DNA from: CAYJDG01 sp964368875
GTDB taxonomy: Bacteria; Pseudomonadota; Alphaproteobacteria; Micavibrionales; Micavibrionaceae
Direction of reading: 5' to 3'
NCBI GenBank assembly: GCA_964368875.1
Contig: CAYJDG010000004.1
Span: forward strand, 1-64,000
DNA: 64,000 nt
Shown here piece after piece: positions 43,634 to 51,175 of the stretch. Positions within the stretch are counted from its first letter, which is position 1. Every line of letters starts with the position of its first letter. Both the position numbers and the translations under genes were made by a program. The notes beneath the pieces were generated by a model. The model was not told the origin of the DNA. It saw only the letters and a list, made by a program, of their open reading frames with translations, and made no database searches.

Positions 43634-44413
43634 TCAGAGAGGTAGTGGTTTTAATGCTGCGGCTACGAGGGGTCCTGCAGGCGCAGCGAGAGCTGGGGCG
43701 GCTGGCGCGGCAGCAGGAATAATCACAGCATAAATTGCTGCAATATCGCCTGCCACGCCCAGAGAAACTTTGCTGCCACCACCTGAGTCTGGTTTCAGCG
43801 TGCTTTCAGTCCCACTCTTTTCTGCCTTAAAGCGTTTTGTAAACTGAACCAATTCATCCTCGGACAGGTCCTGTTTGCTCAATCCTGCGATATGGTTGTC
43901 CAGCGCGGTTGATGGGCCTTTTATTACAGGCGTCGTGGGGGCTGATGAACCTGCAGCATAAAGTTTTTCTTCTTTTTTGGGGGCCTGTATCTGAGCAAGC
44001 CTGAGATCGAAAACATTTCGTCCACCAAAAACGCCATAAGATTGGTCCTCACCTTGTAGACCAGCGCGAGCCATGAGGCCGATGATGGTTTGAGCGGAGC
44101 GCAGATGGAGAGCCTGAGATGATGAATCTCCCAGATTGCCGTTTATTGCATGGGCCGCTGTAGCCAGCGTCATCTGACCATAGGCCAGTAACTGCCTACG
44201 CACTGTGTTAGGATCGGAAAGCGGCGATGGAAGGCTTTCTTTACCCCCACCCTCCTGATACTGGCGGGCAAGACGTGTAGCATTCTCAAGAGCCATATAC
44301 CTGTCATACGGTGTGTTTTTGGGATCGGCAGAAATAATCAGATGATCAACCATCATCTTATAAAGATCGGAAGATGGGACGGATCCGGGGGCGGGTGATA
44401 TCAAAAGCGGCAT
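43634..44413 (-). CDS. hypothetical protein, 259 aa, upstream of the ter genes
   Basis: Unrecognised. The first 130 residues look helical and soluble (DLYKMMVDHLIISADPKNTPYD, TLATAAHAINGNLGDSSSQALH). The middle is low complexity (Ser/Thr/Pro), and the last 35 residues are an Ala/Pro-rich hydrophobic tail, possibly a membrane-inserting or surface-binding segment. Same strand as the two ter genes, 79 bp upstream of the TerA-like gene, so a linked role is possible. Base composition is slightly more AT-rich than neighbours. Confidence 0.65.
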   Translation of the reverse strand: MPLLISPAPGSVPSSDLYKMMVDHLIISADPKNTPYDRYMALENATRLARQYQEGGGKESLPSPLSDPNTVRRQLLAYGQMTLATAAHAINGNLGDSSSQALHLRSAQTIIGLMARAGLQGEDQSYGVFGGRNVFDLRLAQIQAPKKEEKLYAAGSSAPTTPVIKGPSTALDNHIAGLSKQDLSEDELVQFTKRFKAEKSGTESTLKPDSGGGSKVSLGVAGDIAAIYAVIIPAAAPAAPALAAPAGPLVAAALKPLPL

Positions 44414-44486
44414 CGTTCACCTTTTTTGTTATACATAATGTTGAAGAGGTTTCGATGAATTGTCAATTTTTTAAACCCTAAAAATC

Positions 44487-44514
44487 TTGACTTTTTAGTA
44501 AGATTTCCTATATT
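44487..44514 (+). promoter_or_regulatory. sigma70-type promoter upstream of the 44575 short ORF and ettA
   Basis: TTGACT, 16 bases, TATATT in a strongly AT-rich stretch; predicted start of transcription near 44521. It is the best promoter match seen in the window apart from 28022-28051. Confidence 0.65.
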
Positions 44515-44574
44515 AAAGTAATTAAATTATAAAATATAGCTGCTTGGTATTTTAAAGCTAACTATGGAGATGTG

Positions 44575-44724
44575 ATGGCGTCGCCTGTTTCAAAACAAAC
44601 TATTATCCGAAAAAATTCAACTGACGATCAAACTGATATGAATTGCGGTTTCGAAAAAAATAAAACGCGGAACGAACTGAACAAACTGCCCGGATTCTTT
44701 GACCTTCCGGCTTTGTTGCTGTAA
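44575..44724 (+). CDS. possible 49-codon short gene between promoter and ettA
   Basis: ATG preceded by GGAG at a spacing of five bases, downstream of a good promoter. The product is 49 residues, rich in Asn, Lys, Thr and Asp (KQTIIRKNSTDDQTDMN) with a more hydrophobic end (LPGFFDLPALLL). I recognise no family. The stop lies 40 bases before the ettA ATG, so it could be an upstream ORF controlling ettA, or an independent small protein. The 350-bp region from 44414 to 44764 contains nothing else I can see. Confidence 0.45.
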   Translation: MASPVSKQTIIRKNSTDDQTDMNCGFEKNKTRNELNKLPGFFDLPALLL

Positions 44725-44764
44725 GACACTCTGCATATTTCAAGACCGACGCGAGGACGAACCC

Positions 44765-46444
44765 ATGGCCGCTTATCAGTATGTTTATGTTATGAAAAAC
44801 GTCACCAAGGCGTGGCCGGGTGGCAAAACCGTCCTCAACAACATCACCCTGTCTTTCCTGCCAGGCGTCAAGATCGGCGTCCTCGGCCCGAACGGCTCGG
44901 GGAAATCGACCCTGCTCAAACTGATGGCGGGACTGGAAAAGGATTACAGCGGCGAAGCCTTCCATGCGGATGGCGTGCGTATCGGCTACCTCGCGCAGGA
45001 ACCGCAACTGAACCCAGATAAAACCGTCATGGAAAACGTGATCGAGGCTTTGGGTCCGGTCAAAGCCATGATCGAACGCTTCAACGCCATCGGCCTTGAA
45101 ATGGCGGAAGACGGTGCTGATTTCGAAAAACTGATGGCCGAAATGGGCGATCTGCAGGAAAAAATCGACCATGCCGATGGCTGGGAGCTGGAGCGCACCA
45201 TCGAGATCGCGCTCGACGCCCTGCGCTGCCCGCCGCCGGATAGCCCGGTCACCCATCTGTCGGGCGGTGAAAAACGCCGGGTTGCCTTGTGCAAGCTCCT
45301 GCTCGAAAAACCAGATTTCCTTCTGCTCGATGAACCAACCAACCACTTGGATGCTGAAAGCGTCACTTGGCTGCAACGCCACCTTGAGGACTACAAGGGT
45401 ACCGTCGTTATGGTTACCCACGATCGCTACTTCCTCGACAATGTCACGGGCTGGATTCTCGAACTCGACCGTGGCACCGGCATTCCGTACGAAGGCAACT
45501 ACACCGCCTATCTCGATCAGAAGCGCAAAAGGATGGAACAGGAATCCAAAACGGAATCCACCAAACAGAAAACGCTCGCCCGCGAACTGGAATGGATCAA
45601 CCAGACCCCAGAAGCTCGCCGCAAGAAATCCAAGGCCCGTATTGCTGCCTATGAGCAAATGCTCCTTGAGAACGAAAAAGACACGATTGGGCGCGCCCAG
45701 ATCGTCATTCCGGCACCGGAACGCCTCGGCAACCTCGTTATCAACGCGGAAGGCATCAGCAAATCCTTCGGCGACCGTCTTTTGATCGAAAATCTGTCAT
45801 TTAAACTGCCGGCTGGCGGAATTGTCGGGATTATCGGTCCAAACGGGGCGGGTAAAACCACTTTGTTCAAAATGATCACCGGGGCTGAGCAGCCGGATAG
45901 CGGCACCTTCAAGGTCGCAGATGGCGTGAAACTTGGCTATGTCGACCAAAGCCGCGATAAGCTCGATCCGAACAAGAACATCTGGGAAGAAATCTCCGAG
46001 GGCAACGAAATCCTCCAGCTCGGCAAAGTCGAAATCCAGAGTCGGGCCTATGTCGGGTCGTTCAACTTCAAGGGCACCGACCAGCAGAAGAAAGTCGGCC
46101 AGCTCTCAGGCGGGGAACGTAACCGCGTTCACTTAGCCAAGATGCTCAAATCCGGCGCGAACGTCCTCTTGCTCGATGAACCGACCAACGATCTTGATAC
46201 CGAAACATTGGGAGCGCTCGAAGAAGCCCTCGAGCAATTCCCGGGCTGTGCTGTTGTTATCTCGCACGACCGCTGGTTCCTTGACCGTCTGGCGACCCAT
46301 ATCCTCGCGTTTGAAGGGGATAGCCAAGTTGTCTGGTTCGAAGGCAACTATGAGGACTACGAAAAAGATCGTAAACGCCGCCTCGGCATCGATGCCGACC
46401 AGCCGCACCGGATCAAGTACAAGCCTCTCACCCGGGCAGCTTAA
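44765..46444 (+). CDS. ettA: energy-dependent translational throttle protein
   Basis: ABC-F ATPase that binds the ribosomal E site and gates the first elongation step according to ATP/ADP. Walker A sequences GPNGSGKST near residue 41 and GPNGAGKTT near 358, and two LSGGE signatures near 165 and 447, define two nucleotide domains. LLLDEPTNHLD and LLLDEPTNDLD are the Walker B regions. The arm domain lies after the first Walker A region, and a basic linker (ARKKSKARIAAYEQML-type) joins the halves. Start at 44765 gives 559 residues as usual; the longer upstream frame is not credible. Confidence 0.96.
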   Translation: MAAYQYVYVMKNVTKAWPGGKTVLNNITLSFLPGVKIGVLGPNGSGKSTLLKLMAGLEKDYSGEAFHADGVRIGYLAQEPQLNPDKTVMENVIEALGPVKAMIERFNAIGLEMAEDGADFEKLMAEMGDLQEKIDHADGWELERTIEIALDALRCPPPDSPVTHLSGGEKRRVALCKLLLEKPDFLLLDEPTNHLDAESVTWLQRHLEDYKGTVVMVTHDRYFLDNVTGWILELDRGTGIPYEGNYTAYLDQKRKRMEQESKTESTKQKTLARELEWINQTPEARRKKSKARIAAYEQMLLENEKDTIGRAQIVIPAPERLGNLVINAEGISKSFGDRLLIENLSFKLPAGGIVGIIGPNGAGKTTLFKMITGAEQPDSGTFKVADGVKLGYVDQSRDKLDPNKNIWEEISEGNEILQLGKVEIQSRAYVGSFNFKGTDQQKKVGQLSGGERNRVHLAKMLKSGANVLLLDEPTNDLDTETLGALEEALEQFPGCAVVISHDRWFLDRLATHILAFEGDSQVVWFEGNYEDYEKDRKRRLGIDADQPHRIKYKPLTRAA

Positions 46445-46446
46445 CT

Positions 46447-46899
46447 CTGGAGATCGCGGCTAAAATCGTCGCTTTTGCTGCACTTAGCCCAGCGGATCTG
46501 TATGAATTGCTGCGCCTGCGGAGTGAAGTTTTTGTGGTTGAACAGGCCTGCGTTTATCAGGATATGGATGGCCTTGATGTCGAATGCCTCCATGTTTTGC
46601 TGCAGAATCAGAATCAATTGCTCGGCTATTGCCGCCTTGTACCTCCGGGCCTTAAATACCGTGAATGGTCTATCGGGCGGGTTATCACTGCGCTGCCCGC
46701 ACGTGGCAAAGGCTTAGGCCATGATGTGATCAAAGTCGGCCTCGCTGAGATTGAGCGCCGTAATGGTGCGGGCGTCAGAATTTCTGCACAAAGCTATTTA
46801 AAAGGGTTTTATGAGGGCCATGGCTTTGTTGCGCTTGGTGACCCGTACCTTGAAGATGGCATTCCGCATATAGAAATGCTGCGCGAAAAAGCGGCTTAG
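46447..46899 (+). CDS. ElaA-like GNAT acetyltransferase, start uncertain
   Basis: GNAT fold acetyltransferase. VFVVEQACVYQDMDGLD near residues 29-45 matches ElaA, as does GRVITALPARGKGLGHDVIKVGL (acetyl-CoA loop R-G-K-G-L-G) near 78-100. The first ATG/GTG/TTG is TTG at 46507, but the family match (AFAALSPADLYELLRLR) begins upstream of it. Translation may therefore start at CTG 46447, three bases after the ettA stop. The coordinates use that reading; 46507 is the alternative. The end is 41 bases past the conserved GDPYLEDGIPHIEM segment. Confidence 0.85.
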   Translation: MEIAAKIVAFAALSPADLYELLRLRSEVFVVEQACVYQDMDGLDVECLHVLLQNQNQLLGYCRLVPPGLKYREWSIGRVITALPARGKGLGHDVIKVGLAEIERRNGAGVRISAQSYLKGFYEGHGFVALGDPYLEDGIPHIEMLREKAA

Positions 46900-46900
46900 C

Positions 46901-47230
46901 TCAGCTGCCTTTAAACCAGGTATTGCAGCTATGCTGCGGTGCTACGATGCGGTCAGGACCTGGATCGCCACCCGGTTCAAGCACCTGAAGACGGCCTAGT
47001 CTTTGCAGGTCGCGCATACGCAGGGCAAGATTGCGACACGCTTCTATCTCACTGCGTCCCATGCCTTGGACCGCCTGCTTGGTCTGGTTGCCAAGTTTCT
47101 CATACACGCCCGCAAAAGACGCGGTATGACGGCCAGTTTCCTTGTTATAAACCACGCGCAGGCGTGAACCCAGCTTGACCATATAGTCTTGGGGATCGAT
47201 TTCTGTTGCAGGGGCTGCAGTCTCTGTCAT
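46901..47230 (-). CDS. hypothetical protein, 109 aa
   Basis: Unrecognised small soluble protein. An acidic start is followed by a basic middle (KLGSRLRVVYNKETGRHTASFAGVY) that looks beta-rich, then a helix (MGRSEIEACRNLALRMRDLQRLG). Convergent with the acetyltransferase gene, stops one base apart. Codon use like its neighbours supports a real gene. Confidence 0.55.
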   Translation of the reverse strand: MTETAAPATEIDPQDYMVKLGSRLRVVYNKETGRHTASFAGVYEKLGNQTKQAVQGMGRSEIEACRNLALRMRDLQRLGRLQVLEPGGDPGPDRIVAPQHSCNTWFKGS

Positions 47231-47322
47231 ATCGGATCTCGGCGTTTGATCTTCTGTAAGGTAGCTGAAAATTTATGGCGAGACCATACTTTAATAACAA
47301 TATTACGTCAATTACTTTTAGG

Positions 47323-47691
47323 CTAAACCCGAGATCCGTAGCGGTTGGGTCCGGGTTGGCCCTTCTGACAAAGCCAATAGAGCAGCGGGATAATGCCGAT
47401 GACCGTCACGGCAATAAACTGCCATTTGCCAGAGCGGTCAACATCATGCAGGCGGCGTGATGTTGCAGCAATATTGGGAATCACGAGAATAATATTAACT
47501 AATAAATTCAAAGGCATAATCTCGGCGAGCTGTGGCGGGTAGGCCGTATAGAGATACATGTCGACGAGTGTGGCGATGCTACCCACTACGCAGCAGAACA
47601 ACATAAAAAACCAGAATTCAGACCGCCCGGCCCTGCCATTGAGATTGGTGTAGTTTTTTAGGCAGAAAAAGCTCGCCTGCAGAAATCCCAT
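47323..47691 (-). CDS. DUF805 family membrane protein
   Basis: A 122-residue protein with NLNGRAGRSEFWFFMLF near residues 17-33, the DUF805 signature, then three or four membrane helices with TSRRLHDVDRSGKWQF near 77-92 (the second conserved block) and a C-terminal GPNRYG. DUF805 proteins are common small inner-membrane proteins of unknown role. The 268 bp between it and the first DotA/TraY-like gene holds only AT-rich sequence and a -10-like TATAAT. Confidence 0.9.
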   Translation of the reverse strand: MGFLQASFFCLKNYTNLNGRAGRSEFWFFMLFCCVVGSIATLVDMYLYTAYPPQLAEIMPLNLLVNIILVIPNIAATSRRLHDVDRSGKWQFIAVTVIGIIPLLYWLCQKGQPGPNRYGSRV

Positions 47692-47915
47692 CAGATCATC
47701 CTAGCCAAGACGGTATACCCGGACGCGCTGCAACTTCTGACAGCAAGGGAAGGCATTTAATCTTCATCCTCAGTCTCCGGGCCTCAACACAGCTAAACCC
47801 CTGAATTCAGGCCAACTTACCTAGGGTGCGCCGCTCACTCGAGTCTGGCAGATATATGTCACCTGTGATAAGCTAAACCTATCATAATTAAATAAAATTT
47901 TATCTATTCGGCGGG

Positions 47916-47921
47916 TATAAT
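47916..47921 (+). promoter_or_regulatory. candidate -10 element before the DotA/TraY-like genes
   Basis: A perfect TATAAT with no convincing -35 in the expected place. Transcription from it would begin near 47928, leaving a 30-base leader with GGGTGGGG (47943-47950) about ten bases before GTG 47960, which supports that start codon. Confidence 0.35.
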
Positions 47922-47959
47922 TATGGCGACAGAACTTTTTTCGGGTGGGGTGTAACCCT

Positions 47960-50900
47960 GTGAGCGGTATTACGACTGGCAAAGCGTTAAGCTATGCGAT
48001 TTTACCTGGGATATGGCCCCGGGTTAAGAATCTTGCCTTTTCCGGTTTTGGTACACTTGCTTACTTTATTGCCCTGACCTATGCGATGGTTCGCCTGCTC
48101 CCTGCAAACCATCCCTATCTTAACCAGGAAAATATCGGCAAATATGGAATTCGCCATGTGATTGCAGCAGCCCTGCATGAGCTAAAATTTTCATGGAAAA
48201 ATCTTGATCAGATAATCATTTTCTTCGCGTTGCTCGCGGGTAGCAGTGCCCTCTTGGTTTATATCGCAGCAACCCTGCTGTTTTTACTGGTTTCACCGGT
48301 GATGGCGGGCTGGTTCGTTCATCCGGCCCCATCGACGGATATCTCGTTCATCATGCTCGACCGTGTCTTTGGTGTAGGTGGAGTTTTCAACTCCGAGGTC
48401 ACGACCAACCTCGCCAAATGGGGGCCTTTCCCGAATGGGTTTCAGGTTGGCTTGATATCCCTGTTCCAGTTCTACAGCATGGCCTTATTTCTACTCAGCG
48501 TGCTGATCTTCCTCTATTTCCTGCTGACGATAGTTGCTGAAACCTCAATCACTGGCACCCCGTTCGGGCATCGCTTTGATAATTTCTGGATCCCGATTCG
48601 GGTGATTGCCGCCCTTGGCTTGCTGATGCCAGCCTTCAACGGTTTGAACTCTGCGCAGTACATCGTTCTGTATACCGCCAAATATGGCGCCTCCATCGCA
48701 ACCAATGCGTGGATTGTCTACAACCTCAACGCTGGCGACAGCCCGGTCGGATTGCTGAACAAGGATGTTATCGCCAAGCCAGCCATCCCTGACTACTCCA
48801 AGCTGATCAAGGAATTGATTGTAATTCGAGGATGTCTCGAAATGTCGTTGTTGGGTTCGCCTGAATTCTTTGGTCCTGCAGAATTTATGGTGCGGGGATC
48901 ATACGCTGAACCTCTGCTCGATGCCCCGGCAAGTTTCTGGCCCGCTTTTGGAGTGCCGCCGCGCAGCCCCAACTCTGAAGTTCTGGTCGCTGGCGTGCCG
49001 TTCAAGCCGCCTTACCCGAGCAATCCTAACCTCAGTGATACAACCACGATATTTTATAAGGCGATGAATTTCTATAAAGGCAGCGATATTCGGCTGGTCT
49101 TTGGTATTCATGGCACCCCTCGTTTTGACAGCTATCCGGGAAGCATCTTCCCGAGCTGTGGTGAGGTCGTTATCCCCGTGACAGGACAAACCCCCGAAGC
49201 CCTCTACGCAGCTGAAGGGTATCTGGCGACGGTGATCCGGATTTTGTATTCCATTCCGCGTGACTCAGCTCCTGCCGCCACAATTGATCCTTACGAGTAC
49301 GCACTGGTTCATGCCGCAGCAAAACCTTACTTCGATACCTCACCCGGTTGGGAAGTGTATGCGCGAAGCCTCTTTACCCCTTACCCTAATGCGAAATGCA
49401 GTTGGGATTCTGATAACGATAACATCGTTGAATCGCCGCGCGGCTCAACTGGCACACCACTGACTGTGCTCGGGGATTGCCGCGGACCAATACCGGCCAT
49501 CTACTGGGTCAATTTGATCAAACGCTATCAGGAAGCCTTTAAATGGGCCCCGCTTGCAGGCTACGACTTTCTGACTGAAGACGTTGTCGGCGAAGATATG
49601 AACTTCTCGATTGGTAACACTGGCTTTTCGACGCTGGGCTTTGCCAGCCCGATGGCCTTACCATTTGATACCATTCGCCTCGGCTGGGGTGGCGCCGGTG
49701 TCTGGTATAATAAGATTGCGGAAAAGAACGGAGCCCTTCTTGGCGCTGTGGGTGCTGCGCCGTATGTCGTCAAATATCCTTTCGTCATGGAAAAGGTCAA
49801 AGAACAACGCCTTAAAAGCGATGCGAAAGTCGATCAGAACGCCTGCGAAGCCTATAACCCAAACAAGGCAGGTATCACGTCCCTTGAGATGCCTGATGGA
49901 CGTAACCAGTTCGGCGCAGAATCTGCTGCGGCGCTTTACCTGCTTTGCACCGAGGTCTTTAAAAACGAGAGCATCCGTCCGACTGATGTGCGCGCATCCG
50001 TACAGCCCAATCCGATCATGAACATTATCAACTCGCTGTTCGGTGCCAGCACCTTCTTCAACGTGCTTGATAATAAAAACGTCCACCCGATGGCGATGCT
50101 GTCCAATCTTGGGCGCACCATGATCGACAAAGCTATTTTTAACATGATGGCTGCAACCGGGGCCTCTGTAGTTGGCGGTTTGAACCAGATGACGCTCGGT
50201 CAGGGCGACCCTGGATATGCCTACATTACGATGGCCGCAGCCAATCTTTCGAAAGCCTTCACCATGTTTGGTACCATCGCGCTAGGAAGCGGTGTCATTC
50301 TCTACTACGTGCTGCCGTTCCTGCCGTTTATGTATTTCTTCTTTGCGGTCGGACGCTGGGTTAAAACTATTTTTGAAGCGATGGTCGGCGTGCCTCTGTG
50401 GGCACTGGCACACTTAAGCCTCAAGGGACAAGGCTTACCGGGTACGGCCGCCTCGAGCGGATACTTCCTGATACTTGAAATCGGGATCCGGCCGATTGTG
50501 ACAGTTTTCGCTCTGGTTGCGTCCTTTGGAATTTTTGCTGCCCTGATTGCCGTCTTGAATACAATCTTTACGATGGCCATGGCCAATATCTTCGGTAGCG
50601 ACGTTGCCACATTCAAGACCTTCGCCAGTGCGACACCTGATGTCAAACTGCCGGATGTTCGTGCTATTGTTGATCAGTTCTTTATCACCCTGCTGTATAT
50701 TATTCTTGTATATATGACTGGGACTTCGTGCTTCAAACTGATCGACATCATTCCTGACAACATTATGCGCTGGTCGGGTGCGGGTGTTAGAAGCTGGGGC
50801 GCAAGCGATACAGCCGATGATATGGTTGATAGCACTGGTCAAATGGTTGCCGGCGGCAGCATCAAGATTTATCGCGCTGCAGGCGGAGAGATCAACAAAA

Positions 50901-51154
50901 TTGGAGATATGGCCGCTGCTGATGCCGCCCGGGTTATTGCGCAACACGCCGCCAAAGAAAAACCACCTAAGAACCCTGAACCCGGTTCTCCGTCTGCCCC
51001 TGCTCCGTCGACCGGAACAGGCGCAAGCACAGGCGTTGCCGACGCAGCGGCACGGCCGCGTGGTCAGGGTGGCGAGGTCAAGGCACCGGGACTCGATAAA
51101 CCTGCCTCTGTGGCTACACCACCGCCACCACCGCCGAAACCGACCAAGAATTAA
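47960..51154 (+). CDS. DotA/TraY-like polytopic membrane protein, paralogue 1
   Basis: 1,064 residues with GTG start at 47960, chosen because it aligns with the N-termini of the two downstream paralogues and has GGGTGGGG ahead; GTG 47945 is the alternative. Helices lie near residues 27-43, 86-118, 172-196 and 210-241. A large probably periplasmic region (about 245-750) follows, with GWGGAGVWY near 574. The C-terminal helix cluster (768-800, 838-870, 908-939) contains PFMYFFFAVGRWVKTIFEAM and VPLWALAH, the part that resembles DotA/TraY. A Pro/Ala-rich tail covers residues 1000-1064. DotA/TraY are inner-membrane core proteins of type IVB secretion and IncI conjugation. Confidence 0.75.
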   Translation: MSGITTGKALSYAILPGIWPRVKNLAFSGFGTLAYFIALTYAMVRLLPANHPYLNQENIGKYGIRHVIAAALHELKFSWKNLDQIIIFFALLAGSSALLVYIAATLLFLLVSPVMAGWFVHPAPSTDISFIMLDRVFGVGGVFNSEVTTNLAKWGPFPNGFQVGLISLFQFYSMALFLLSVLIFLYFLLTIVAETSITGTPFGHRFDNFWIPIRVIAALGLLMPAFNGLNSAQYIVLYTAKYGASIATNAWIVYNLNAGDSPVGLLNKDVIAKPAIPDYSKLIKELIVIRGCLEMSLLGSPEFFGPAEFMVRGSYAEPLLDAPASFWPAFGVPPRSPNSEVLVAGVPFKPPYPSNPNLSDTTTIFYKAMNFYKGSDIRLVFGIHGTPRFDSYPGSIFPSCGEVVIPVTGQTPEALYAAEGYLATVIRILYSIPRDSAPAATIDPYEYALVHAAAKPYFDTSPGWEVYARSLFTPYPNAKCSWDSDNDNIVESPRGSTGTPLTVLGDCRGPIPAIYWVNLIKRYQEAFKWAPLAGYDFLTEDVVGEDMNFSIGNTGFSTLGFASPMALPFDTIRLGWGGAGVWYNKIAEKNGALLGAVGAAPYVVKYPFVMEKVKEQRLKSDAKVDQNACEAYNPNKAGITSLEMPDGRNQFGAESAAALYLLCTEVFKNESIRPTDVRASVQPNPIMNIINSLFGASTFFNVLDNKNVHPMAMLSNLGRTMIDKAIFNMMAATGASVVGGLNQMTLGQGDPGYAYITMAAANLSKAFTMFGTIALGSGVILYYVLPFLPFMYFFFAVGRWVKTIFEAMVGVPLWALAHLSLKGQGLPGTAASSGYFLILEIGIRPIVTVFALVASFGIFAALIAVLNTIFTMAMANIFGSDVATFKTFASATPDVKLPDVRAIVDQFFITLLYIILVYMTGTSCFKLIDIIPDNIMRWSGAGVRSWGASDTADDMVDSTGQMVAGGSIKIYRAAGGEINKIGDMAAADAARVIAQHAAKEKPPKNPEPGSPSAPAPSTGTGASTGVADAAARPRGQGGEVKAPGLDKPASVATPPPPPPKPTKN

Positions 51155-51175
51155 AAAGGACACTGAGCTGGCCAA

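Noticed and set aside
44603..45658. 351-codon open frame opposite ettA
   Set aside because: Antisense shadow of a highly conserved ATPase gene; contains no independent motif.
47923..47955. Ten-codon ORF (MATELFSGGV) just before the first DotA/TraY-like gene
   Set aside because: No ribosome-binding site, and the TATAAT at 47916 would start transcription inside it. The GGGTGGGG it contains is better read as the ribosome-binding site of the downstream gene.
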